Shown: positions 55,046 through 64,000 of the stretch, one piece after another | Numbering within the stretch: position 1 is the stretch's first letter | How the letters are laid out: each line of letters starts with the position of its first letter | Origin: Lichina pygmaea | Lineage: Eukaryota > Ascomycota > Lichinomycetes > Lichinales > Lichinaceae | DNA: 64,000 nucleotides | NCBI GenBank assembly: GCA_963422465.1 | Contig: OY730171.1 | Location: 2,542,001-2,606,000, forward strand | Direction of reading: 5' to 3' | Notes under the pieces: model-generated | Database searches by the model: none | What the model saw: the letters and a program-made list of their open reading frames with translations, nothing else | Told to the model about the DNA's origin: nothing | Made by a program: the position numbers and the translations under genes

Positions 55046-55720
55046 TCAGTTCATGCCCTTGAGGAAATTGCTCTCTTTGATGCTGGCTTGGCACTTGCGC
55101 CGCAGTTCCCTGGTGAGTGTCTGCCACGCCTTGACCACCTCCACCGTGCCCTTGATGTTCTGTGCCGGGTTTGAAGGCAGGTCAATGCTCTGCTTGGCCA
55201 TCGGCACCTCAGGTTTGGGCGTCTCCAGGCTGGCAATGCCACCAGTGCGGCGCTTCTTGTCAGCCTTTTGTTCAGCCTCGGTGGGCTTCGCTGGACAATG
55301 CCAATGCGCAAGTCAGCCGGTTCAAAACTCAGTCATGCGTGGTGACCAGACAATGAGCACCTTCTTGCCTTCCTTCAGCTCAAGACATGTCCACAGCCAG
55401 GCCAGATATTCCGAGTCTGGCAGCGGTATCAGATTGTTCTGGTTCTTCATGTAGTTGGGCCCTTGTAACAGTTGCCCCACCAGCGCCAAACTGCAAACCA
55501 CCATCTTGGGTCAAGTCACCACCATTCCCACCGCCGCTGGCGGAGAAGGCCCCGCCAAGGTTGATAACAGCTGAGCTCCTGAGGGTGAGGTGGCTGTGGC
55601 AGGGGCCAGCGCAGAGGACAGCGCCTGCTGCCCCATTGGACGGCTTCTGGTGAGTCGCTGTCATCCAGATATCCATTCAGTCTGAGATGCACCGCTTCGC
55701 CATATTCTCAGCAGCTTCAA
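55046..55720 (-). pseudogene. MRPL37: Mitochondrial large-subunit ribosomal protein mL54-like, probably frameshifted
   Basis: 3' part: exon 55285-55046 reads PTEAEQKADKKRRTGG... to QASIKESNFLKGMN, matching the basic tail and the IKE-NFLK ending of mL54. An intron 55360-55286 (75 nt) joins it to GPNYMKNQNNLIPLPDSEY, then WLWTCLE, the family core GLNY-K-x-DPVAL-D-EYP-WLW. Immediately upstream the expected G-T-V-L lies in another frame (GAGGATV), and an Ala/Ser-rich presequence-like stretch (ALSSALAPATATSPSG) in a third. Either a small exon/intron is unresolved or 1-2 bases were lost near 55465. The conserved EYP is altered to EYL. I consider it a pseudogene or diverged paralogue, with an intact mL54 expected elsewhere. 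Confidence 0.5.
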
Positions 55721-56188
55721 CGGGGACGAGTGACCAGCCCCTGACACTGAGGGTGTGACTCCGTTGAGACATCGCTGGCAGATCATGTCACTTTCTGCTG
55801 AAGAGACAACCCCTTGATTCAATGTCTAGAGGTCGAAGTCAGGGTCTATCTTGTCTATGCTCAGCATCAAAACAAAATCTCACCTTCTTCAGCTCCGCTG
55901 TCAAAAATCCATCGTGATTGGACCGCGCAGTTTCAAGCAGGCCACATCATGTGATCCTGACTGTGCTCATCGCACGTGATACAGCTTGCTCAGCTTGCCT
56001 GAAGGATAAATGTGTATCCGGCTAGGGTGAAGTTGTGCTCACAACACACCTCGTACCAGTACCGTACGTACGTTTTATACACGAGTACAACTCCCTGGTG
56101 GGGCATCCAGCGGACTTCGCTGGATGACAACAACGTCATCCACATCGTTTCTCTCGCCAGTCAGTCATCACTGACAGTGTAGACCAGC
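55721..56188. promoter_or_regulatory. Divergent upstream region
   Basis: Lies between the mL54-like gene (-) and the thioredoxin-PITH gene (+). A CGTACGTACG palindrome is at about 56063-56073. No TATA box identified. Confidence 0.4.
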
Positions 56189-57433
56189 ATGGCGTCCATC
56201 GTGCTGGTCCAGTCCCCACAGCAATTCGCGGTGCTGCTGAGGACGTCTAGGATCGTGGTCGCCGTCTGTGAGTTGGATCCCCCTCGACCTCATTGGCATT
56301 TGCTGATCAGGGTCTGTGGCTCTTTCTGATCCATGAGTAACTCCCATTCTGACGTCGAGACCCGGATTAGTCTACGAAGAAGGCTCCCGGGCAAATCAGC
56401 AGATCGAGTCATTCTACGAGCGACTCTCGACGCGACTGTCGCGTCCTAACCAGATTACCTTTACGAAAGTAGACGTCGCACGGCTGGGGGATATTGCCGG
56501 GGCGTACGAAGTATCAACGTGAGGAGCGATCCCGAAAACCCTGCAGCACTCTACCAGAGCACTGTGCAGGTTGGCGGCGCCTTGGCGTGGCGCTTCTGGC
56601 TGACGACGGCCTATGGCAGAACGCCAACGTTTGTCATCTTCAAAAACGGTGCCGTGACGTCGAAGATTGTCGGTGCCGACCAAGGCAAGCTGCCCCAGGC
56701 GGTAGTGGAACTTCTCCAAGAAGCCGCATCCGACGACGATGATGGTGCCGACTCGTCAGCGGCGCCTGCGGAGTCGGCGTGGCTGGGCGCCGAAGCGCCC
56801 AAGGGATACGTCGATGTCACCGACAAGGTTGAGCTCGGAGGCATCGATCTGCTGAACGTCGACGGCAGCCTCGGCTTGGCAAGGGTTCTGTTCGAGAAAG
56901 GCAAACCGTCCGCCGTGGCCGCGCTGGAAACGTCTCAGGGGAAAGGCAAAGCAAAGGCGGAATCGGAGGGCGACACGTCTATCGACTGGATCGAGAGTGA
57001 CACGGACCAGCAGATCATGCTGTTCATGCCGTTCGAGGCGTCCCTGAAGATCCACTCGCTGCAATTGACGTCTCTACCGCCGCGGTCGTCCCCCGAGTCA
57101 TCCACAGATGAAGGTCCGACACGGCCAAAGACCGTAAACGTGTACTCGAACCGGGCGTACGCGCTCGGGTTCGAGGAAGCCGAGGAAATTCCGGCGACGC
57201 AGACGATCAACATCGCGCCGGGGGACTGGGACGCGACGACGGGGACGGCCAGGCTCGAGCTGCGGGTCGTCAAGTTCCAGAAGGTCACATCGCTCGTCGT
57301 CTTCGTCGTCGACGGCGAGCGGGAGGACGCCGACAAGGTCCGCATCGACCGTCTCCGCGTCATCGGCGAGGCCGGCAAGGAGCGGAAGATGACGGGCAAG
57401 CTGGCAAAGTTTGGAAACGAGAGTGGGGAATAG
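56189..57433 (+). CDS. Thioredoxin-fold/PITH domain protein lacking the redox motif
   Basis: 346 aa, exons 56189-56267, 56371-56518, 56620-57433; all introns GT-AG. The N-terminal thioredoxin fold is clear: QQFAVLLRTSRIVVAVFY, then QITFTKVDVARLGDIAGAYEV, then TPTFVIFKNGAV (cis-Pro kept). In TXNL1-like relatives the first strand runs into WCGPC; here the same place reads FYEEGSRANQ, so both catalytic Cys are gone. The complete predicted protein contains no cysteine. An acidic linker (SDDDDGAD) leads to the PITH domain (about residues 155-330: DVTDKVELGGIDLLNVDG; QQIMLFMPFEASLKIHSLQL; TVNVYSNRAYALGFEEAE). PITH proteins bind the 26S proteasome. This member is probably a redox-inactive adaptor (inference). 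Confidence 0.9.
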
Positions 57434-58076
57434 AGAGGGAGAGAGAGAGGGTACGTAGAGAATGCAACGATGTGCAAAAGGAAGGAGTTGAACGCGAGAG
57501 GTCGATTCCGAGGAGGGAGGGAGCTTCATCCGAGTGGACTGAACGAGACTCGAAGCAGCTTGAATTGTAGTCTCTAGGACTCTCCAATGTTCTTCCTTTC
57601 TTCTTTCCTTGCTTGCTTGCTTGCTTCCTTCCTTTCTTCTTTCCTTGCTTGCTTGCTTGCTTCCTTCCTTCCTTCTTCCTTCCTTCCTTCCTTCCCTCCC
57701 TCCCTTCTTCCCTTCTTCCCTCCGTTCCTTCTTCTTCCTCCTTTCCTTCTTCTTCTCAACCCTAGACCTAGACACTCTCGACACTCGACTCTCGACACTC
57801 GACACTCGACACTCGACACTCGACACTTACTACGCTCACAGCACTCCCGGCACTCCCAACACTCGATGCTCCCGACAACGCCAACCACAATCACAGCAAC
57901 AAGACAACCAAAAACTACACCGATCCCTTGTCTTCATTCATCATTCCTCTGCGCATGTAAACATATCTTCGAGTGTTCTGTGTAGCAGTAGCAAGTGGTG
58001 GAGTATGGGTCGTACTGTACTTGTACAGGAAGAGATGGGTGAGAGGAGAGGTCGAAAGAGAGGTCGGAAGAGAGCT
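57434..58076. repeat. Pyrimidine microsatellite CTTC/CTTG and CGACACT repeats
   Basis: 57590-57760 is an almost pure pyrimidine tract of TTCC and TTGC tetramers. 57770-57830 contains about eight copies of a 7-base ACACTCG unit. These open long frames (Ser/Leu/Pro or Lys/Glu/Arg-rich) that are not genes. The region is the 3' flank of the thioredoxin-PITH gene. Confidence 0.85.
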
Positions 58077-58092
58077 GGGGGGGGGGGGGGGG
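58077..58092. repeat. G16 homopolymer
   Basis: Sixteen guanines following AGAGCT, within GA-rich sequence. Confidence 0.85.
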
Positions 58093-58950
58093 TATGATTG
58101 GTGGAGGGAAGGAATGGAGCTGGGCCAAGAAAATACACCCAGGGGGGTGTACAGTACGTACGAGTACGTGTGTTTTGTAGGTGGGGCATGGAGACGTATC
58201 ACGGGCTGAGCATGCCCAACTATTTCTGGTGGTTGGGTTGTATCAAGAAATGAAATGCCTGCGGTTGGCTTCCAGTAGATAGGTTTCGCCTTGACCATCC
58301 TTTGGCAGATGGCATCAAGACAGCATCGGATTGTATCAGGCAACATCAGATTGTACAGTACCGGTACGGTACCGTACCTATCAGGCAACATCATGTACTG
58401 TAAGTAGCGCTGCACAGCACCACACAGCATCACGGCACGACATGGCAGGACACGGCATGACACGGCACTGCACGGCATTGCACGGCATTGCACCGTGTTG
58501 CACCGCAGAGAATTACAGTAGCATCAGACACTGTCACAGAGAAATGTCACAGGGCAGCACACGGAGTTAGGTAATCAGCATCACTCACGGTACTGTAGTT
58601 ATCAGCACGCAGCATCGTACCACGTTCATAGCATCGCACGAGTGACATCATATAGCATCTGTTGGGATAATCGGTGTCGGTGACACTTCGGAATGACGAG
58701 GCACTTAGAAGACAATAGGATCTTGTATTCAATAGGATGTACTAAGACATTCGTCTACAATGAAAAATGAGAAAACCCTTCTTCCCAATCTAGGGGTAGC
58801 GCCCTTCTGTAAGTCACGTGGTATGACGTTGCAGATCGCCCAACTTCAACAGCATCGTACCTTGTACAACATCACGTGAGGGGCACAACTGCTATGGCAA
58901 CAAGACGGGGGAAGTCCGAGTCCCTCGGGATAGGGGCAATATGCCCCGAC
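58093..58950. other. Repeat-rich gene-free interval
   Basis: At about 58400-58510 short imperfect units CACGGCA and GGCATTGCA alternate. The same word family (CAGCATCA, CACGGCA) recurs to 58630. No gene seen. Confidence 0.6.
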
Positions 58951-59282
58951 TACGAGGTGTCTAGCGGATATAACGTTGGATTGATACAAGCGAAAGTCAA
59001 TTGTAGAGCCGCATTATCAAAATTCTTGAGACAGACGTTTGCTCTTGTACGAGTAATACGTACAGCTTAGTATTCTGTATGCCCCCTGTTGGCATCAATG
59101 ACTGCCTGGCCTCGTGCCTGCATGGAGTCTATGTTGCTGGTGCATCAAGAAACTCGGGGACCTGGTCCATGATTGTCGCAATTTTCATCGTGATCTAACC
59201 AAAGTTTTTGTACGGGTCTTTTGATACTGTTGCGGGTACTCCAGCTTACTAAGCGTACTCACCTAACGCTAGACACCTCGTA
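58951..59282 (-). mobile_element. Deleted Tc1/mariner element with TA target duplication
   Basis: The element is 58953-59280 (328 bp). It has perfect 14-bp inverted ends CGAGGTGTCTAGCG, each bordered by TA (58951-58952 and 59281-59282). On the minus strand near the 59077 end the translation ends MQARGQAVIDANRGHTEY followed by a stop. This matches the C-terminus of Tc1-type transposases (S-M-x-R-x-x-A-V-I-x-A-x-G-G-x-T-x-Y). Upstream residues are frame-disrupted and the catalytic DDE region is deleted. It sits inside a diverged R1 repeat. Confidence 0.82.
59077..59170 (-). pseudogene. Tc1/mariner transposase C-terminal fragment
   Basis: About 20 clearly recognisable codons ending at the natural stop, preceded by a frame change or stop near the WTRSPSF/MDQVPEF segment. 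This is the only surviving coding part of the element. Confidence 0.75.
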
Positions 59283-59345
59283 GCTAGCTGACTAAACCCT
59301 GACTAAGCCTGGCCGAGGCGTCGGTCCAGCCTACGGCCGCAACAG
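59283..59345 (-). repeat. R1-like repeat interrupted by the Tc1 element
   Basis: On the minus strand: TGTTGCGGCCGTAGGCTGG, then GGCCAGGCTTAGTCAG and TTAGTCAGCTAGC, then the Tc1 insertion, then (58.88-58.95 kb) CGGGGCATATTGCCCC and CCCGAGGGACTCGGAC. The other R1 copies show matching words in the same order (GGGGGCC-ATAGCCC; TCGGGTCCGAGAG) without an insertion. Confidence 0.6.
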
Positions 59346-59803
59346 TGAGCGACATTGTACAGCATCACACAGCATTAAATACTTTCAGACAGGCTGAGCG
59401 GTACAGTACAGTAGCGTCGTAGGACGAGTGAATAGAGCTTCTACGGGCTTCATCTCAGCGCCATCCACGGTATCGTCTGTGGCGGCACTGTCCACTTGCA
59501 GGAAAAAATAAAATAAAATAAAAAACCAAAAAATCCACAGGGGAATGACAGGAAAACAAACAAGCCATGAAGCAAGCATGGACGAATGCCGCTGTCTGTG
59601 GTAGAACCAGGCGAGGTATTCAGGCTCTTGCGCCGACGAAGAAAAAGGCTGGAGAAAGAGGCTGGAGAGGGAAGATCAGAGTAAAGGGAATCGGTTGCGC
59701 TGCTATACGTATATCATTCAACTGCGACTACGGCGAGGCCGCCGGGACTGAGAGACAAGGAGAGCAAGAGGAGAATCTTCCAAGATTGGTTGATTTTGGA
59801 GTA
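59346..59803. other. 3' flank of the copper ATPase gene
   Basis: Contains an A-rich stretch with AAAATAAAATAAAA near 59504-59524 that on the plus strand resembles a degenerate microsatellite. No gene recognised; a short plus-strand frame starting near 59567 is not supported. Confidence 0.5.
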
Positions 59804-62800
59804 CTACGCCCTGGGTCGGAATCCCACGACCGCCAGGCGACTTCGCAGCAACAAGCTGCTCGAGACGACGCTGATGCTGCTCAGGGCCATGGCCAGGCTG
59901 GCCCAGACCGGGTCGAGCCGGATGTGGGTGCCGCCGCGGGTGCGCACCGGGTACAGCACGCCGGCGGCGATCGGCAGCGCGATGACGTTGTAGACGACGG
60001 CCCAGCCAAAGTTGAACAGCACGCGCCGGAACACGGCCCGGCTGAGATCGATCAGCGTCAGGACCGAGTCGAGCTTGGACGACACGAGCACGAATTTGGC
60101 CGACGAGATTGCCACGTCCGAGCCGGATCCGATGGCGATGCCGACGTCCGCCGTCGTCAGCGCCGGCGAGTCGTTGATGCCGTCGCCGACCATCGCCACC
60201 GTCGCCCGACCCCGCCGTTGACGACGAGGCCGCCGACGGAGCCGCCGACGAAGCCGGCCGAGGATGCCCGGCGACCGCGCCGACGACGAGCCGCCGGTGA
60301 CGAGAGAGCGCTGGAGGTATCGTATCTTGTTCGACTTCTCGTCCGGAAAGACGCCGGCGATGATGCGTTCCCGGTCGATGCCCACTTGCTCGCCGACGGC
60401 ATGTGCCGTCGTCGCGTTGTCGCCAGAGATCATCCAGACCTCGATGCCGCGCCGTCTGATGGCCCGGACGACTCGTGCCGCCTCGGGCCGGATGGGATCC
60501 GACGCCGCAAAGACGGCCGCCAGCTGCCAGCTGGTCCGGCCCGGGGCGTCCGGCCCGGCGGCGCGCGCGTGCAGGCCCTCGATGGCGACGAGGATGACCG
60601 ACTTCGCCTCGGACTTCCACCTGTCGAGCGCCGTCGTCGCGGCGTGAGGGATGTCGACGTCGTAGCCGGCCAACAGACCCTCGTTGCCGACGATGACTCG
60701 GACGCGGTGGCCGCCGCGCGACGCTGCGCCGCCCGGCTCGAAGGTCCCTTCCATGCCCTTCCCCGCTCTCTCGCCGACCCGCGCCGGAGAGGAAAGCTCG
60801 TCCGTGGCGCGAGAGGCGCAGAAGCCGACCATGGCTTTGGCCAACGGATGCGAGCTGTTCTCCTCGACAGACCGAACCATGCCTAACACCGTCCGGCGAT
60901 CCTCGTCCGCGTGCAAGAACCATTCGTGGTCCGCGATCGCGGGCGTACCGCCCTGGGTCAGCGTGCCGGTCTTGTCGAAGACGACGCAGTCCAGGTGGCT
61001 GGCCTCCTGGAACGCTTCGCCGCCGCCCTTGGCCAGGATGCCGTGATGCGCGGCGAGCCCGCTGCCGACGAAGAGCGCCGTCGGCGCCGCGAGACCGATG
61101 CCGCAGGGACAGGCGATGACGAAGGCCGCGATGGCGAACTGCAACGACCACACCGTCCAGCCGCCGACGTGCACGTCCAGATAGTGGCCCGGGAGAGCAC
61201 CCGAGAGACCGAGAGCCAGCCAGATGGCCCAGGTCACGACGACGATCAGCGTGACGACGGGGACGAAGTACGAGGTGATGACGTCGGCGACCCGCTCGAT
61301 CGGAGCTCGCTTGGTCTGGCCGTCGCGCACCGCTTCTATGATCTTGTCCAGCATCGAGTGGCCCACGCCGCTGACGACGCGCACTCGGATCGGGCCTTCG
61401 CGGTTGACGGTGCCGGAGTAGACCTCGTCGCCGACCGTCTTGGGGATCAGTCGAGACTCGCCGGTCATGCTTGACTCGTCGAAGCTGGCCTCGCCGCCAA
61501 CGACAACACCGTCCAACGGCGGCGAGGCGCCTTGCACGACCTTGATCACGTCGCCCACCTCGAGCATATCGACCGAGACGGTTCGAGCGGTCTCGTGGAG
61601 CGCACCGCCCGACGAGGTCTCGTCGTGGGACTCTTCCCCCGACGACACGGCGGTCGCATCCGATGCGTTCCGGTCCGTCTTCGAGCAGGCCCGCACCGGC
61701 ATCGACTCGAGCAAGATGGCCTCCGACGGTCGCAGCTTGCCCAGGGTGGCAACGGCGTCACCGGTCTTGGCCTTGCTGTACGCCTCCAGCAACCGACCCA
61801 TCAGCAGAAACATGGTCAGGAAGACGACCGAGTCGAAGTACGTGAATCGTTTCTGCGTGCCGCCGTGTGCGGACGACCGGGATGCAGCGATGCCGATCTC
61901 TGCGACGGACGCAAAGTACGCTATGCTGGTGCCGAACGATATGAGCATGTCCATGCTACCGAAACGGTAGAAGCGCCGGAGGATCGGAGTCTTGCTGGCG
62001 GGGCCCCAGAGGCCCCACAGTTCCTTGACGTTGCGGCGGTGGAAGACGTCGGCCGCGAAGAAGTACACCGGCGTTGCCAGGATGAAGAGCGCCCACTCGG
62101 CCCGGCTGACGCTTCCCGCCCAGGCTGGCTCCATCAGATACGTGCGCGCTGGATGCTCGGCCGACACCAGGCTCATGAACACGATGCCGATGATGAAGGA
62201 CGGGATGGCGACGGCGACGGCGAGCGCGAGACGCATGGCCAGACGCCGTCGGTCGCGAGCGTGCATCCGTCGCGATCTTTCCTCGAGGTTTGGCTCGTGG
62301 TGCACCGAGACGCGGAAGGCAGGGTCGACGGCAGAGATGGCGTCCGCTATACGCCTCAGGCTGAGCCGCGGCGGATGTGGCCGGTAGCGGATCTTCAGGA
62401 TGGGATCGGTCGGGAGCGGGAGCCTCTCGACCGCCACCCCGCCCTCCAGACTACGCAGTCCGGCTGCGATGCGTTCGGGGCATTGGCTGCAGTGTAGTCC
62501 ATCGACTCGCACACTCACACGGCGTTCAACTTCCGCGCCGGCCGGCATGCTGACATCGACGACGCGGTAGAGCGTGGCATCGTAGCCGACCTCACCGATG
62601 ATCCCTTCGACGTCCCCGACGCGATCCTTGCCGCGGAAGGTGACCGTCGCGCTGTTCGACACCAGATCGACGTCGGCGCTCTTGACCCAATCCTTCTGCT
62701 GGAGGGCTCGGGTGATGGCGGCCACGCACGAGCTGCACGTCATGCCGTCAACCGAGTATGTCGCCGTCCAGACATCCCTGTCCTGACGCGACCCGAGCTT

Positions 62801-63586
62801 GCTGGTCACATCAATCTCTTCGGCCGAGGTGGGTTCAGCTTCGTAGCCCAATTCGGCGACGGCAGCGACCAGCTCGTCGACGTGATTCTTGCCTTCGACG
62901 ACCACGGAGGCGCTTGTCGCCAGAAACGAAACGCTCGCTGACCGCACCCAGGGCTTTGACTCGAGCGCGTTGGTGATCTTGCCGATGCAGCGACGGCTAG
63001 TCATGCCACTGATCGAAAGCTCCACGCGGGCCGGTTTCGATGGACCGGCGGACTTGACAGCAAGAAAGGCATCGGCATCGTCATACTGGCCTGCCGCACC
63101 GTCGACAGCGAGCTCGTCTTTGACGCTGCTCTTCTCCTCCTCATGGGAGGGTCTCTCGGAATCGGTAGCAGGTCCAGCGAACGGCGCATAGGAGCCGCCA
63201 GGGAACGTGGCACGGCACGCTTCGCAGCGTTCGACGTGTGACCGTAGTCTAGCCGCATCGGCCGCGTCGACGGGGATCCGGTTACCGTCCCAGTCTTTCA
63301 CGGCCCGTTCGAAATCGTCGTCGGATGCCGTACGCGCGACGGAGTCGGTGGATGCCTGTTGGAAAACATGGTAGACATCAAAGCCCGTCGCCTCAAGCGC
63401 CTTCCGGATGGCCGAAGCCGAAAGCGACAGGTCGTGGGCGAGCGTGATGGAATGGTACACGACGGACACCGATATGGACCTCGGCGCCGGGCTCAGCGGC
63501 GAGAGTGCGGATTCGATGGTCGAGATGCACGAAGAGCAGTGGAGGTTCGGCACCAGGACGGTCGTTATCGTGGTAGGTGTCGCCAT
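59804..63586 (-). CDS. Copper-transporting P1B-type ATPase, Crp1/PcaA-like
   Basis: Intronless gene for a 1260-aa heavy-metal pump. Four N-terminal HMA-like modules: CSSC at residues 17-20; GMTSRRC at 194-200, which has lost its first Cys; CSSC at 284-287; CSQC at 366-369. An extra CEAC occurs at about 121-124. Eight predicted membrane spans follow. Core motifs: actuator TGES, CPC ion-site motif in IACPCGIGLAAPTALFVGSG, phosphorylation site DKTGTLTQGG, SHPLA, and GDGINDSPAL. The sequence around CPC and DKTGT (GLAAHHGILAKGGGEAFQEAS) is the Crp1/CrpA/PcaA type, i.e. plasma-membrane copper/cadmium efflux, rather than Golgi Ccc2. A basic Arg-rich insert (about residues 1130-1150) precedes GDGIND. 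The start is the first ATG in frame (MATPTT). Confidence 0.93.
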   Translation of the reverse strand: MATPTTITTVLVPNLHCSSCISTIESALSPLSPAPRSISVSVVYHSITLAHDLSLSASAIRKALEATGFDVYHVFQQASTDSVARTASDDDFERAVKDWDGNRIPVDAADAARLRSHVERCEACRATFPGGSYAPFAGPATDSERPSHEEEKSSVKDELAVDGAAGQYDDADAFLAVKSAGPSKPARVELSISGMTSRRCIGKITNALESKPWVRSASVSFLATSASVVVEGKNHVDELVAAVAELGYEAEPTSAEEIDVTSKLGSRQDRDVWTATYSVDGMTCSSCVAAITRALQQKDWVKSADVDLVSNSATVTFRGKDRVGDVEGIIGEVGYDATLYRVVDVSMPAGAEVERRVSVRVDGLHCSQCPERIAAGLRSLEGGVAVERLPLPTDPILKIRYRPHPPRLSLRRIADAISAVDPAFRVSVHHEPNLEERSRRMHARDRRRLAMRLALAVAVAIPSFIIGIVFMSLVSAEHPARTYLMEPAWAGSVSRAEWALFILATPVYFFAADVFHRRNVKELWGLWGPASKTPILRRFYRFGSMDMLISFGTSIAYFASVAEIGIAASRSSAHGGTQKRFTYFDSVVFLTMFLLMGRLLEAYSKAKTGDAVATLGKLRPSEAILLESMPVRACSKTDRNASDATAVSSGEESHDETSSGGALHETARTVSVDMLEVGDVIKVVQGASPPLDGVVVGGEASFDESSMTGESRLIPKTVGDEVYSGTVNREGPIRVRVVSGVGHSMLDKIIEAVRDGQTKRAPIERVADVITSYFVPVVTLIVVVTWAIWLALGLSGALPGHYLDVHVGGWTVWSLQFAIAAFVIACPCGIGLAAPTALFVGSGLAAHHGILAKGGGEAFQEASHLDCVVFDKTGTLTQGGTPAIADHEWFLHADEDRRTVLGMVRSVEENSSHPLAKAMVGFCASRATDELSSPARVGERAGKGMEGTFEPGGAASRGGHRVRVIVGNEGLLAGYDVDIPHAATTALDRWKSEAKSVILVAIEGLHARAAGPDAPGRTSWQLAAVFAASDPIRPEAARVVRAIRRRGIEVWMISGDNATTAHAVGEQVGIDRERIIAGVFPDEKSNKIRYLQRSLVTGGSSSARSPGILGRLRRRLRRRPRRQRRGRATVAMVGDGINDSPALTTADVGIAIGSGSDVAISSAKFVLVSSKLDSVLTLIDLSRAVFRRVLFNFGWAVVYNVIALPIAAGVLYPVRTRGGTHIRLDPVWASLAMALSSISVVSSSLLLRSRLAVVGFRPRA

Positions 63587-63664
63587 TCCGAGCGGCGACC
63601 TAGACAAGGCTAGCTGGAACGGTCCGAGCAGGTGACCGCGACGGGCTGTGACGGTGGAGGCGCC

Positions 63665-63670
63665 TTTATA
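63665..63670 (-). promoter_or_regulatory. TATA box of the copper ATPase gene
   Basis: TATAAA on the minus strand inside the palindrome-like GGCCTTATAAAGGC, 79 bases upstream of the ATG. This suggests a short leader. Confidence 0.6.
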
Positions 63671-64000
63671 AGGCCTCGAGTGGCGTCCTGAGAGGCGGAC
63701 TGCGCGATATCGAGGAGATGGATCGTGCTAATGTCCATCGATGTGGCGGTGATCAGCCCTCCACGAAGTTCCAGTGCTTTCCGCCACTGCGAATTGGCTT
63801 GGCTTGACCCCATGCCTCGATCGCACTTCGGCCCGGTTGCCATTTTCGAAGGTCGACTGGAGGGGCGACGATCCGGCAATGACGAAGTGCGCACAAACGG
63901 CTCGCCCGTGCCCGGCCTACGGTACAGTAACTCGCACCAGGCAAGCTAAGGTACGATACGTAGTGACATAGGTACGTACTTTCCACCGGCACCATAATCT
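63671..64000. other. Upstream region of the copper ATPase
   Basis: Expected promoter region; mixed composition, ending in TACGTA palindromes. No copper-response motif was identified with confidence. Confidence 0.4.

Noticed and set aside
57574-57894. Lys/Glu/Arg-rich open frame resembling a nuclear protein
   Set aside because: Produced entirely by the CTTC/CTTG and ACACTCG simple repeats read in reverse.
59718-61151. Very long Arg-rich minus-strand frame inside the copper ATPase region
   Set aside because: Alternative-frame shadow of the ATPase; high GC third positions keep stop codons rare, and the motifs (DKTGT, GDGIND) lie in the other frame.

Overview
The window is nuclear DNA of a filamentous ascomycete (Pezizomycotina, most likely a Sordariomycete). 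Genes are split by many short GT-AG introns of about 50-145 nt, several with CTGAC-type branch sites. The set includes a Zn(II)2Cys6 regulator, an AA9 polysaccharide monooxygenase, a Crh-type cell-wall transglycosylase, CreD-like arrestin, SLM/PH protein and Rtt106. Gene islands are GC-rich and separated by long gene-poor stretches full of degenerate transposons, microsatellites, TACGTA palindromes and very long G/C homopolymers. All exon coordinates were worked out by hand from splice signals, reading phase and family alignment from memory; no search was run.

Layout. 0-14 kb: one truncated C6 transcription factor (minus strand), then about 9 kb of decayed repeats with LTR-like repeats, a 525-bp inverted-repeat element with a perfect 9-bp target duplication, and a LINE remnant. 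14-21 kb: CreD-like arrestin (+), a 1.3-kb Mutator-like element with its own 9-bp target duplication, and an SLM-type PH protein (+). 21-25 kb: minisatellites and nothing recognisable. 25-39 kb, the dense island: AA9 LPMO (+), Rtt106 (-), a small cysteine-rich orphan (+), branched-chain 2-oxoacid dehydrogenase E1-alpha (-) divergent from COQ5 (+), and a GPI-anchored Crh glycosidase (-). 39-40.4 kb: nested inverted-repeat elements. 40.7-50.4 kb: M18 aspartyl aminopeptidase (+), PHO13-type phosphatase (+), a large low-complexity protein (-) and a CHR-family chromate transporter (-). 50.4-56 kb: repeats, a gene with a YHGT motif suggesting an ADP-ribosyltransferase fold, and a damaged mL54-like mitoribosomal gene. 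56-64 kb: a thioredoxin-PITH protein with no cysteine at all, a repeat zone with a dead Tc1/mariner element nested in an older repeat, and an intronless 1260-aa Crp1/PcaA-type copper P1B-ATPase (-).

Functional links. The genes do not form a pathway cluster. E1-alpha and COQ5, both mitochondrial, share a 323-bp divergent promoter. Two metal/oxyanion tolerance genes (CHR transporter, copper exporter) lie about 10 kb apart. The most unusual items are the four structurally complete but coding-dead DNA transposons, the cysteine-free thioredoxin-PITH protein, the YHGT protein, and the set of 16-30 nt G/C runs, one of which sits inside an intron.
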